DNA from: Chlorobiota bacterium
GTDB lineage: Bacteria > Bacteroidota > Ignavibacteria > OLB7
Length of the DNA: 64,000 nt
Assembly: GCA_016700335.1 (NCBI GenBank)
Contig: CP065014.1
Span: 124,001-188,000, forward strand
Direction of reading: 5' to 3'
Shown here: positions 8,594 through 18,067 of the stretch, piece after piece
Layout: each line of letters opens with the position of its first letter
Numbering within the stretch: position 1 is the stretch's first letter
Notes under the pieces: generated by a model
Told to the model about the DNA's origin: nothing
What the model saw: the letters and a program-made list of their open reading frames with translations, nothing else
Database searches by the model: none
Program-made: the position numbers and the translations under genes

Positions 8594-10015
8594 TTGAAGA
8601 ATAAAAGTATAAAATATATAACAGAAAAACTTGGTGCATTTGTAATTGCAAATAATCAAGATGATATTAAAAAAAAGATTCTTGATTTTTCAACTGATAC
8701 ACGAGCATTATTTAAAGGGTCAGCTTTTGTGGCACTTAAAGGAGAAAATTATGATGGACATGAGTTCATTAATATTGCTTTTGATCTGGGGGCATCAGCT
8801 TGCATAGTAAACGAAAATTGGTACAAATTAAACAAAGGTAAATATTTTATAAAACCATTGATAGTTGTTAATGATACCCTTCAAGCATTTGGAGATATTG
8901 CAAATGATTATAGGAACAATTTCATTTTCCCAATTATTGCGGTTGCTGGTTCGAATGGGAAAACTACAACTAAGGAATTACTATCAGATATTCTTTCAAG
9001 TAAGTATAATGTATTAAGAACTGAAGGGAATTTGAATAATCTAATTGGTTTGCCAAATATGCTCTTAAGATTAAATAACAATTATAATTGTGCAGTATTA
9101 GAAATTGGTACTAATTCTCCAGGTGAGATTGAAAGGCTTTCAAATATATTAAATCCAACACATGGCACAATTACAAACATTGGAAAAGAACATTTAGAAT
9201 TATTAAAGAATTTAAAAGGGGTTGCAAAAGAAGAAGGAGAATTGTTTAATTTTTTAAAAAATAATAATAGGACTTCATTTGTAAATTTAGATGATATTCA
9301 CATTTCAAAGATGGGCAAATCAATTAAAAATAAATTTACTTATGGTAAAAAAATTAATGCTGATTTAAAATTAAAAGTAAAAAAAATAAATGAATATGGT
9401 GCACCAGAAATTAGTTTGAGTTATAAAACTGGAAATAGAGTAAATGAAATAATTTCTCAGTTAAAAACTCCTGGAGTTCATACAGCAATTAATGCAACAG
9501 CAGCTACAGCAATTGCCTTAGAGTTGGGGGTTAGTAAAAAGAAGATAACTAAAGTTTTAAAAAATTTCGAACCAACAGAATATAAATCTGGTTACGCTAG
9601 ATTATCAGTAATCAATTTAAAGAATTCTTCAAGGATTTTGAATGATACTTATAATTCAAATCCAGATTCAACTTTAGTTGCTTTGAAAACATTATTTGAT
9701 ATGAAAATTAGAAAGGGTGGTAAGAGAATAGTGGTTCTTGGGGATATGAAAGAATTAGGTAAAATGTCGAAAATTGAACATGAATCAATTGGTATTGAAT
9801 TATCAAAGTTGAAATTAGATAATGTTTATTTTTATGGAGAACAAATGAAATATGCTTATAAAAAATTTAATGATAATAGCAAAGGAATCCATTATATATC
9901 AAAGGAGAAATTAATAAATGATTTAAAGCCTAATTTTATTGCACATGATATTCTTTTAGTAAAAGGATCTAGAGGGATGAAAATGGAAGAAGTTGTAAAT
10001 TCATTAAGTGTTTAA
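8594..10015 (+). CDS. murF: UDP-MurNAc-tripeptide:D-Ala-D-Ala ligase
   Basis: Adds D-Ala-D-Ala to complete the UDP-MurNAc-pentapeptide in the cytoplasm. The 473 residues have the N-terminal substrate domain (DTRALFKGSAFVALKG), the P-loop GSNGKTTTKE near residue 119, EIGTNSPGEIERL, NIGKEHLE and the C-terminal DTYNSNPDS and LGDMKELG motifs typical of MurF. The start codon is TTG, 36 bases after murE. Confidence 0.95.
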   Translation: MKNKSIKYITEKLGAFVIANNQDDIKKKILDFSTDTRALFKGSAFVALKGENYDGHEFINIAFDLGASACIVNENWYKLNKGKYFIKPLIVVNDTLQAFGDIANDYRNNFIFPIIAVAGSNGKTTTKELLSDILSSKYNVLRTEGNLNNLIGLPNMLLRLNNNYNCAVLEIGTNSPGEIERLSNILNPTHGTITNIGKEHLELLKNLKGVAKEEGELFNFLKNNNRTSFVNLDDIHISKMGKSIKNKFTYGKKINADLKLKVKKINEYGAPEISLSYKTGNRVNEIISQLKTPGVHTAINATAATAIALELGVSKKKITKVLKNFEPTEYKSGYARLSVINLKNSSRILNDTYNSNPDSTLVALKTLFDMKIRKGGKRIVVLGDMKELGKMSKIEHESIGIELSKLKLDNVYFYGEQMKYAYKKFNDNSKGIHYISKEKLINDLKPNFIAHDILLVKGSRGMKMEEVVNSLSV

Positions 10016-10087
10016 ATTTCTAATTGATTTTACAAGAAGTTATTCAATTTTAAAAACTAGGTAAATCAAATAAGATAAAATGTAAGT

Positions 10088-11212
10088 ATGTTATATTATT
10101 TAGCAAAATATCTTGACGGTATATATCATATTCCTGGAATTGGATTATTTCGATATACCACCTTTCGAGCTGCAAGTGCAGCATTAGTAGCTTTAACAAT
10201 TGGGCTTTGGGGAGGACCTAAAATTATTTCTTTTTTAAAGAATAAACAGATTGGTGAACAAGGTAAAAAAGAAGCTCCAAAAAATCATCTTTCTAAAGCT
10301 GGAACTCCTACCATGGGTGGGTTAATTGTTCTACTTTCAATTACTGTTCCAGTTCTTTTATTTTGTGATATAAAAAGTGCTTTTGTAATTCTTGCAATTA
10401 GTGTTACTCTTTTCTTAGGTGTTGTTGGCTTTATTGATGATTATTTGAAAGTTGTAAAAAAACTTCCTAAGGGACTCATTGGAAGATATAAAATTGTAGG
10501 TCAAGTGTTTATTGGATTTATTCTTGGAGGTACAATTTATTTTTTTCCTGAATTTTTTTCAACTGGTTACGCTGCAATAAATACTAAAACAACTATTCCA
10601 TTTATTAAGACTGTATTATTTGATTTTGGCTGGCTATATATTCCAATGGTAATATTTGTACTGACTGCTACTTCAAATGCTGTAAATTTAACTGATGGAT
10701 TAGATGGCTTGGCAATTGGAACTGTAAGTATTGTAGCATTAGCAATTGGCTTAATTACTTATGTTTCAGGGAATATAATTGTAGCGAAATATTTAAATAT
10801 ACCGTTTATTTCAGGTGCAGATGAACTAACCATTATGTGTGCTGGATTGTTTGGAGCTTGCTTAGGTTTTATGTGGTATAATGCTTATCCTGCCCAAATA
10901 TTTATGGGGGATACTGGGTCATTAGCTTTAGGTGGAGCAATTGGTTCGCTGATGATTTTAGTAAAAAAAGAATATATGATTCCAATACTCGGTGGAGTGT
11001 TTTTTGCAGAATCATTGTCAGTAATAATTCAAGTAATGTATTTTAAATACACAAAGAAAAGATATGGAGAAGGAAGAAGAATTTTTAAAATGTCTCCTTT
11101 ACATCATCACTTTGAATTAAGTGGATGGGCAGAAGCAAAAATTGTTACAAGATTTATAATAGTTGCAGCGATATTAGCAATCATTGCTTTAACCACCTTG
11201 AAAATTAGATAG
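10088..11212 (+). CDS. mraY: Phospho-MurNAc-pentapeptide translocase (lipid I synthase)
   Basis: Polytopic inner-membrane enzyme that transfers phospho-MurNAc-pentapeptide to undecaprenyl phosphate. The 374 residues carry GTPTMGG near residue 75, the aspartate pair GFIDDYLK near 116, NLTDGLDGLAIG near 200, MGDTGSL and the C-terminal HHHFELSGW motif. About ten hydrophobic segments are present. It starts with ATG and is followed after 13 bases by murD. Confidence 0.97.
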   Translation: MLYYLAKYLDGIYHIPGIGLFRYTTFRAASAALVALTIGLWGGPKIISFLKNKQIGEQGKKEAPKNHLSKAGTPTMGGLIVLLSITVPVLLFCDIKSAFVILAISVTLFLGVVGFIDDYLKVVKKLPKGLIGRYKIVGQVFIGFILGGTIYFFPEFFSTGYAAINTKTTIPFIKTVLFDFGWLYIPMVIFVLTATSNAVNLTDGLDGLAIGTVSIVALAIGLITYVSGNIIVAKYLNIPFISGADELTIMCAGLFGACLGFMWYNAYPAQIFMGDTGSLALGGAIGSLMILVKKEYMIPILGGVFFAESLSVIIQVMYFKYTKKRYGEGRRIFKMSPLHHHFELSGWAEAKIVTRFIIVAAILAIIALTTLKIR

Positions 11213-11225
11213 AAAATATAAAAAG

Positions 11226-12566
11226 ATGAAATATACTATACTAGGTTCAGCCCGCTCAGGTACTGCTTTAGCAGGGTTGTTAAAAGAAAATAATGAGGAA
11301 GTTTTTGTAAGTGAATTAAATAAGATTTCAGATGATAATAAAAAATATTATAATTCTATTGGAGTAATTTATGAAGAGGGTGGTCATTCAGAAAAAGTAT
11401 TAGAATGTGATGTGATTGCAATTTCACCTGGAATTCCGGATACTATTAAAATTGTTGAAGAAGGAGTAAAGAATGGGAAAGAATTGACAAGTGAAATAGA
11501 AATTGCTTTCAGATATTATAAAGGAAAAACTATTGCAATAACCGGAACCAATGGTAAAACCACAGTTACAGCACTAACTGGCTTTATTTTCAAATTATGT
11601 AATTATGAATCATATACAGCTGGAAATATAGGAACTCCTTTTAGTAGTGTAGCAAGAGTGGCATCAAGCATTGGTATCTGTGCTCTAGAAGTTAGTTCTT
11701 TTCAATTAGAACATGTAAAATTATTCAAACCTGTAATAAGCGTAATATTAAATATTACTCCAGATCATTTAGATAGGTATGTCAGTTTTGATGAATATGC
11801 AAATGCAAAATATAATATTACTAAAAATCAGAGTGAAAATGATATAATTATTTTGAATTATGATGATCTTAAATTAAAAGAATTAATTCCAAATAAAGGC
11901 GTAAAGAAATTATATTTTAGTCTAACTAATGAGGTTCCGATAGGTGCTTTTTTAAAGAATAATAAAATATTTTTAAAAATTGAAAATAGTGAAGGCATTG
12001 AATTTATTGAAGTTATAGATGTTAAAGATATCTTTATAATTGGTTCTCATAATTATGCAAATGCTATGGTAGCAATGTTAATTGCATATTCAATGAAAGT
12101 TCCATTTGAAATAATTTGTAAAGGTTTAAAAGAATTTAAGGGTGTCTCACATAGGTTAGAACAGGTAAGAAAACTCAAAGGAGTGAAATATGTGAATGAT
12201 TCAAAAGCTACAAATGTGGATGCAACTGAAGTAGCTCTTAAAAGTTTTGAAGAACCAATTATTTTAATTGCTGGAGGAATAAGTAAAAAAAATAATTATG
12301 ATTCAATTATAGAGTTAATAAAAAGTAGAGTAAAAGCTGTAGTACTGATTGGGATTGCAAGTGATGAAATGAATTTGGCATTTGAAGGTATTACGAAAAT
12401 AGTAAAAGCAGGGAATGAATTAGAAAATGCTTTAAGAATTGCTCAGAACATAGCTGAAGATGGAGATGTAGTATTGTTATCACCTGCTTGTGCAAGCTTT
12501 GATATGTTTAACAATTATGAACATAGAGGGGATGTGTTTAAAGAACTAGTTATGAATTTGAAGTAA
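11226..12566 (+). CDS. murD: UDP-MurNAc-L-alanine:D-glutamate ligase
   Basis: Adds D-Glu to UDP-MurNAc-L-Ala. The 446 residues show an N-terminal Rossmann-like UDP-binding domain, the P-loop GTNGKTT near residue 108, LEVSSFQLE, NITPDHLDRY, and the C-terminal HRLEQV, NDSKATN and LLSPACASFD motifs that separate MurD from the other Mur ligases. ATG start 13 bases after mraY, so probably co-translated with it. Confidence 0.96.
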   Translation: MKYTILGSARSGTALAGLLKENNEEVFVSELNKISDDNKKYYNSIGVIYEEGGHSEKVLECDVIAISPGIPDTIKIVEEGVKNGKELTSEIEIAFRYYKGKTIAITGTNGKTTVTALTGFIFKLCNYESYTAGNIGTPFSSVARVASSIGICALEVSSFQLEHVKLFKPVISVILNITPDHLDRYVSFDEYANAKYNITKNQSENDIIILNYDDLKLKELIPNKGVKKLYFSLTNEVPIGAFLKNNKIFLKIENSEGIEFIEVIDVKDIFIIGSHNYANAMVAMLIAYSMKVPFEIICKGLKEFKGVSHRLEQVRKLKGVKYVNDSKATNVDATEVALKSFEEPIILIAGGISKKNNYDSIIELIKSRVKAVVLIGIASDEMNLAFEGITKIVKAGNELENALRIAQNIAEDGDVVLLSPACASFDMFNNYEHRGDVFKELVMNLK

Positions 12567-12647
12567 TAATCTATTTAAAAATTATATAAAATTAATATTA
12601 GATTTTGAATATAGTAATTATCCAGTTTATTAAAAATTGTAAAATGA

Positions 12648-13787
12648 ATGTTAATGAATGATAATAAAATATTGAGGCATGGTTATGTTGACTGGTATGT
12701 TCTTATAGGGGTCATATCTTTAATGTTCAGTTCATTGGCTTTTGTTTATTCTGCATCATCAAATTTTGCAATGAATAAATCTGGCTCATCAGAAGCAATT
12801 TTTTGGAATCATGTTATAAGAGTTGGATTGGCAATAATAGCAATGTTAGCATTTTCAAAAATTGATTATCATTGGATTGAAAAATTTTCTAAACCAATTT
12901 TAATATTGGCAATTGGTTTATTGATTTATGTTTTCTTTGATGGAGTTCAAGCAAAAGGAGCAACAAGGTGGATTCATTTTGGGTTCGTTTCCTTTCAACC
13001 ATCAGAATTGGCTAAGTTTACACTAGTATTCCATTTGGCAGTTATGTTATCTCAAAAGAAAAATTATTTAGATGACTTTTGGATGTCTTTTATACCAATG
13101 ATGGTTTGGATTGTATCAGTTTGTGTTTTAATTGCTTTGCAACCTAATTTTTCTACAATGATGGTAATATTTACTTTATCTATGAGCATGTTGTTTATTG
13201 GAAAATTAAAATTAAGATACTTTGCAGGAGTTACAGTTTTAGGATTGGTTTGTGCATTCTTTTATGCAATTAGTGCCCCTTATAGAATGAATAGATTTAA
13301 AGGGTACCTTGGTATTGTTAATTCAGATAGTTCTAATGTGTTGAGTAATCTAAATTATCAATTGAATCAAGGTTTGATTGGGTTTGGGGTTGGGAAATAC
13401 TTTGGTGTTGGCATTGGGAATAGTATACAAAGAAAATATATACCAGAACCATATGGGGATTTTATTTATGCAATTGTAGGTGAAGAATATGGCTTTGTTG
13501 GAGCAGCTTTAATTCTAATATTATTTGGGTTGATTATTTGGAGAGGGTTCAAAATTTCCAAATTATCACCAGATGAATTGGGAAAATATCTATCAGTTGG
13601 TATAACTTTATCTATTGGTTTGTATGCAATTGCTAATGCTTTTGTTACCACGGGATTAGCTCCAACAACTGGTTTGCCAATGCCTTTTGTTAGTTATGGT
13701 GGGTCCTCAATAATAATTAGTGGAATGGCAGTTGGAGTACTCTTGAATATTTCGCAATATTCAAATATAATGCCAAGAAATAATTAA
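12648..13787 (+). CDS. ftsW: FtsW septal peptidoglycan polymerase (SEDS family)
   Basis: Multi-pass membrane glycosyltransferase working with FtsI. The 379 residues have about ten membrane helices. The SEDS signatures are present: KGATRWI near residue 103, FQPSELAK near 114, GVGIGNSIQRKYIPEPYGDFIYAIVGEE split over the large periplasmic loop, and MPFVSYGGSS near the C-terminus. Position between murD and murG favours FtsW over RodA. ATG at 12648; an in-frame ATG two codons later is equally usable. Confidence 0.94.
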   Translation: MLMNDNKILRHGYVDWYVLIGVISLMFSSLAFVYSASSNFAMNKSGSSEAIFWNHVIRVGLAIIAMLAFSKIDYHWIEKFSKPILILAIGLLIYVFFDGVQAKGATRWIHFGFVSFQPSELAKFTLVFHLAVMLSQKKNYLDDFWMSFIPMMVWIVSVCVLIALQPNFSTMMVIFTLSMSMLFIGKLKLRYFAGVTVLGLVCAFFYAISAPYRMNRFKGYLGIVNSDSSNVLSNLNYQLNQGLIGFGVGKYFGVGIGNSIQRKYIPEPYGDFIYAIVGEEYGFVGAALILILFGLIIWRGFKISKLSPDELGKYLSVGITLSIGLYAIANAFVTTGLAPTTGLPMPFVSYGGSSIIISGMAVGVLLNISQYSNIMPRNN

Positions 13788-13865
13788 AAATAATTGCTAA
13801 TTATTGCAAAATTTAGTTGATGGTTTTTTATAGTTAAAAGTTATTTTTTTAAAGTTAAAATTTAT

Positions 13866-14963
13866 ATGGGCAACACAAGGACAAATAGATTTCTTCTTTT
13901 TGCCGCCGGAGGAACTGGTGGGCATATCTATCCTGCCATTGCTGTAGCTGATAAATGTTATGAAATAGATCAATCTTTAAAAATTGAATTTGTTGGTTCT
14001 CACGGAAGAATTGAAGAAGAAATAATTCCACGTGAAGGTTACAAATTAAACCTAATTTGGATTAGTTCATTACAAAGGGGTTTTACTTTTAGAAGTTTGG
14101 TTCAAAATTTAACATTACCAATTAAAATTGTTGCTTCTTTTATTCAATCATATAAACTTTTAAGAAGGTTAAAACCAACTGTGGTTGTTTGTGCTGGTTC
14201 TGCTGTTTCGTTTCCAATTGGAAAAGTTGCACAATGGAAAAAGATACCAACTGTTCTTTTAGAATCTAATGCTATTCCTGGTTTGTCAACAAAAAAACTT
14301 GCTTCAAGTGCTACTCAAATTCATTTAGCATTTAGTGATGCAAAAAAGTACTTGAAAAATTGCAATACAATTTTAAGTGGGAATCCAATTAGAAAAATAT
14401 TTTTTGAAAAGGTTGATAAACAAAATTCTTTATCATTTTTCGGATTAGGAAATAATTTTACAGTGTTCGTGTTTGGTGGATCTCAAGGTTCAATGGCTAT
14501 TAATAATGTGATTGAAAAAATTATGGAATCTCTTCAAAAGAATGGGATTCAACTTATTTGGCAAACTGGAAAAAGTTTTTTGAGGGGTGATTTGAAAAAT
14601 AAATTCATGTATAGATCAAAATATATTTATGATATGGATAAAGCATATTCAGCTTGTGATTTGGTAATTGCTAGAGCAGGTGCAACAACTATATCTGAGT
14701 TATCAGCAGTTGGAAAACCATCTATTTTGATTCCATTACCAACTGCTTCTGAAGATCATCAGAAAAAAAATGCTGAAGCATTTAATGCAATTGGAGCGAG
14801 TGAATATATTCTTGATGGAAACTTAAATGAACAACTATTTGATAAAATTATTATGTTGTTAAAGAACCCATATAAACTTAAAGAAATGTCAATTAAAGCA
14901 TTATCTAATGCAAGCTTTGGTGCAGATGATAAAATTGCAAGAAGCATATTGAGCATTAATTGA
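13866..14963 (+). CDS. murG: MurG lipid II-forming GlcNAc transferase
   Basis: Peripheral inner-membrane GT28 enzyme that adds GlcNAc to lipid I. The 365 residues start with the GGTGGHIYPAIAVAD loop, followed by VVCAGSAVSFP, FGGSQGSMAIN and the donor-binding RAGATTISELSAVGKP plus EDHQKKNAE segments. Length and order are normal. Confidence 0.96.
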   Translation: MGNTRTNRFLLFAAGGTGGHIYPAIAVADKCYEIDQSLKIEFVGSHGRIEEEIIPREGYKLNLIWISSLQRGFTFRSLVQNLTLPIKIVASFIQSYKLLRRLKPTVVVCAGSAVSFPIGKVAQWKKIPTVLLESNAIPGLSTKKLASSATQIHLAFSDAKKYLKNCNTILSGNPIRKIFFEKVDKQNSLSFFGLGNNFTVFVFGGSQGSMAINNVIEKIMESLQKNGIQLIWQTGKSFLRGDLKNKFMYRSKYIYDMDKAYSACDLVIARAGATTISELSAVGKPSILIPLPTASEDHQKKNAEAFNAIGASEYILDGNLNEQLFDKIIMLLKNPYKLKEMSIKALSNASFGADDKIARSILSIN

Positions 14964-15057
14964 TGAAACAAAATTTATATAAAAAATTTGTTGATTTGAA
15001 TAAGTTTGAAAAGGAACAATATCTGTTAATAAAGGTAAAATTTTTAATAATATAGAA

Positions 15058-15537
15058 ATGAAAATATTTAAACATAAGCTAGATATTTATTACATATCGG
15101 GAATTGCATATGGCACAATTTTCCTATTATATATTATAATAAGTGGTGGTGTAATTGGAGAGATGTTTGAAGTAGTTTGGCGAGATCCAATAGTTTATTT
15201 GTTAGGAATATTATGGATTGTTTCTATCATTGCTTTAATTGCAATGGGTATTGCAAAAAGAAAAATAATCATTGATAATAAAGTTATAATATTTCATTCG
15301 AATTTAAAAGAGAGGATATTTAATCATGAAAATATTTTATGGATTTCAATTGCAAGAGAGAGTAAAGTGAGACTAAAAGAAATTGCATTACCTGTTATGA
15401 AATTCAAACTCAAAAATAGAAGAAGAGCTTTATGGCTTCGTCCTGCTGGATTTGAAAATAGTGCAGAATTAGTAAAAGAAATTAAAGAATGGGCTAAAGG
15501 AAATGATATTGTTATTAAATCAAAAAAGAGAAAGTAA
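15058..15537 (+). CDS. Small membrane protein with possible PH-like domain, inside dcw cluster
   Basis: I do not recognise this 159-residue protein. Two hydrophobic helices (about 13-32 and 44-66) are followed by a basic cytoplasmic part of about 90 residues rich in beta-strand pattern (KIIIDNKVIIFHSN, FNHENILWISI, LWLRPAGFEN), resembling bacterial PH-type domains that follow a helix pair. It ends in a Lys/Arg-rich tail (KSKKRK). It sits between murG and murC, same strand, with gaps of 94 and 73 bases, so is probably co-transcribed. A role in envelope assembly is suggested only by location. Confidence 0.7.
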   Translation: MKIFKHKLDIYYISGIAYGTIFLLYIIISGGVIGEMFEVVWRDPIVYLLGILWIVSIIALIAMGIAKRKIIIDNKVIIFHSNLKERIFNHENILWISIARESKVRLKEIALPVMKFKLKNRRRALWLRPAGFENSAELVKEIKEWAKGNDIVIKSKKRK

Positions 15538-15610
15538 TTATTAAGTAGTTGAACAAAGATCAATAAAAAAAACATAAAGGTTAAACAATAATTTAAATAT
15601 AAATATCAAA

Positions 15611-16996
15611 TTGTTTAGAAGCATAAATACAGTTCATTTTGTTGGAATAGGTGGTATTGGTATGTCAGGAATTGCTGAGATATTAATTGATCAAGGTTTC
15701 AAAGTTTCTGGGAGTGATTTAAATATAACTGATGTAACAGAAAGGTTAACAATGCAAGGAGCAAAGATTTTTTCAGGTCACTCAGCTGAAAACATTATTG
15801 ATGCTGATGTGGTTGTGTATTCGAGTGCTGTTAAACCTGAAGAGAATGTTGAAACTGCTGAGGCATTAAAAAGGAAAATCCCTACTATTCGAAGAGCTGA
15901 AATGTTAGCTGAAGTTACTAGAATGAAGTATGGAGTTGCAGTGGCTGGTACACATGGTAAAACAACTACTACATCAATGATTGGATTAGTTATGATTGAA
16001 GGTGGCTTAGATCCAACAGTAATTGTTGGTGGTAAACTATCATCATTAGGAGGAACAAATGCTAGGCTTGGTCATGGAGAATGGACTGTTGTTGAAGCAG
16101 ATGAGTTTGATAGATCTTTTCTTACACTCTCTCCTACAATAGCAGTGGTTAATAATATGGAAAGGGAACATTTAGATATTTATTCGGATTTAGATGATAT
16201 TAAAAGTGCCTTTATTGAATTTGCAAACAAAGTTCCTTTTTATGGATTTGTTGCAATTTGCTTGGATGAAACTTCATTATTAGATATAATACCATTCATT
16301 AAAAAAAGAGTAATTGGATTTGGCACAACCCCACAGTGTGATATAAGAGCAGTTGATATGGTATTTTCAGAAAGGACTGCTAAGTTTAATGTTATTTATA
16401 ATGGAAAAAATTTAGGTGAAGTAACTATAGGCGTACCTGGTGAACATAATGTAAAAAACGCTTTGGCAGCTATTACTGTTGGTTTGGAAACAGGTGTTAA
16501 TATTGAGGATATTGCTAAATCATTAAAAAGTTTTACAGGAGTTTACAGAAGGTTTGAAGTTAAGGGTGAGGAAAATGGGATTATTGTAATAGATGATTAT
16601 GCCCATCATCCCACAGAAGTAAAAGCAACACTTGAGGCTATTAGAAAAGGTTGGAAAGATAGGCGAGTGATAGGAGTTTTTCAACCTCATACTTTTACAA
16701 GAACACGTGACTTCTATGAAGATTTTGGCAAAGCTTTCTTTAATGCTGATTTAGCAATAATTACTGATATTTATCCAGCTAGAGAAAGACCAATACAAGG
16801 AATTACTGGTGAATTAGTTTCTGAAAGTGCATCAAAATTTGGTCATAGGAATGTTGAATATGTACAAGATAAAAATGAATTAGCAAACAAAATTCTATCG
16901 ATAGTTAAGAGTGGTGATATTGTTATTACAATGGGTGCAGGTGATATCTGGAAAACTGCAGATGAGGTATTAAAACAGTTAAAAATTGAATCATAA
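15611..16996 (+). CDS. murC: UDP-N-acetylmuramate:L-alanine ligase
   Basis: First Mur ligase, adding L-Ala to UDP-MurNAc. The 461 residues carry the N-terminal GIGGIGMSGIAEIL nucleotide-sugar loop, the P-loop GTHGKTTTTS near residue 114 (His in place of Asn, typical of MurC), EADEFDRSF, NNMEREHLDIY and the DDYAHHPTEVKATL motif. The start is TTG; the first internal Met would cut off the Gly-rich loop. Confidence 0.96.
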   Translation: MFRSINTVHFVGIGGIGMSGIAEILIDQGFKVSGSDLNITDVTERLTMQGAKIFSGHSAENIIDADVVVYSSAVKPEENVETAEALKRKIPTIRRAEMLAEVTRMKYGVAVAGTHGKTTTTSMIGLVMIEGGLDPTVIVGGKLSSLGGTNARLGHGEWTVVEADEFDRSFLTLSPTIAVVNNMEREHLDIYSDLDDIKSAFIEFANKVPFYGFVAICLDETSLLDIIPFIKKRVIGFGTTPQCDIRAVDMVFSERTAKFNVIYNGKNLGEVTIGVPGEHNVKNALAAITVGLETGVNIEDIAKSLKSFTGVYRRFEVKGEENGIIVIDDYAHHPTEVKATLEAIRKGWKDRRVIGVFQPHTFTRTRDFYEDFGKAFFNADLAIITDIYPARERPIQGITGELVSESASKFGHRNVEYVQDKNELANKILSIVKSGDIVITMGAGDIWKTADEVLKQLKIES

Positions 16997-17061
16997 TAAA
17001 TACAAAATTCTCTTTTTGACAATAGAATAATAAAATAAATTCAAAAATTCAAAATTTACAA

Positions 17062-17973
17062 TTGATAGCATTAGATGACATAAGGAAAAGTTTTAAAGGT
17101 AAGATTTCAATCAATGAACCTCTTTCAAAATATACAACATTTAGAGTTGGAGGTACTGCAGATATTTATTTGGAACCTAACGATAAAGAAGATGCAATTG
17201 CAATTATTAGTTATTTGCAAAAAATGAAAATTCCTAGATTCATAATGGGAAATGGAAGTAATATTCTAATAAGTGATGAGGGTATTCAAGGAGCAGTAAT
17301 AAATTTAGAATTTGGTTTTAATAAAATAAATTATAAACCAGAATGTGAGTTAATAACTGCAGGTGCTGGAATTAAACTTGCTCAATTTGTTGATTATAGC
17401 ATTTCTCAGAATAAAAGTGGAGTAGAAATGTTAGCTGGTATACCAGGAACTTTAGGAGGTGCAATTATTATGAATGCTGGTGCTTATGGTGGTGAAATTT
17501 CAGAATATTTGATTGATGTTCTAGTAATTAGAGACGGGAGTTTATTAACCATTCCTAAAAATGAAGCTGGATTTGAGTATAGAAATTCAGCATTACAAAA
17601 TGATGTTGTGTTGGAAGCAACATTTAAACTTCCTGAAGGAATTAAAGAAGATTTAAAAATAAGTAGAAGAGAAACTATGTTAAAAAGAAACAATTCTCAA
17701 CCTGTGCAATTACCTAATGCTGGGAGTATATTCAAAAATCCAAAGGGTACTTTTGCAGCAAAATTAATTGAGGAATGTGGACTAAAAGGGTTAAAGATTG
17801 GAGGCGCAGAAGTTAGTGCATTACATGCTAATTTTATTGTAAATATAAGTAATGCAAAAGCAAATGACATACTTCTATTGGCTGAAGAAGTTAGAACAAG
17901 GGTTTTTAATAAAACTGGTATTATGTTAGAGTATGAGATTAAGCTTTTAGGTTTTGATGTAATAAAGAACTAA
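17062..17973 (+). CDS. murB: UDP-N-acetylenolpyruvylglucosamine reductase
   Basis: FAD enzyme that reduces UDP-GlcNAc-enolpyruvate to UDP-MurNAc. The 303 residues show TTFRVGGTADIYLEP, GNGSNILISD, AGIPGTLGGAIIMNAGAYGGE, YRNSAL and NAGSIFKNP, with the catalytic Ser in the last motif. The short form without the extra C-terminal loop corresponds to type II MurB. TTG start; murC to murB spacing is 65 bases. Confidence 0.95.
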   Translation: MIALDDIRKSFKGKISINEPLSKYTTFRVGGTADIYLEPNDKEDAIAIISYLQKMKIPRFIMGNGSNILISDEGIQGAVINLEFGFNKINYKPECELITAGAGIKLAQFVDYSISQNKSGVEMLAGIPGTLGGAIIMNAGAYGGEISEYLIDVLVIRDGSLLTIPKNEAGFEYRNSALQNDVVLEATFKLPEGIKEDLKISRRETMLKRNNSQPVQLPNAGSIFKNPKGTFAAKLIEECGLKGLKIGGAEVSALHANFIVNISNAKANDILLLAEEVRTRVFNKTGIMLEYEIKLLGFDVIKN

Positions 17974-18067
17974 TCTTTGTACTGATAAATTTAATCTCAC
18001 AAATGATAAAAGTTAATAGAAAAATTAGAATCAGTTTGAATTAAATAAATTAAATAGGCTTGTTTTA

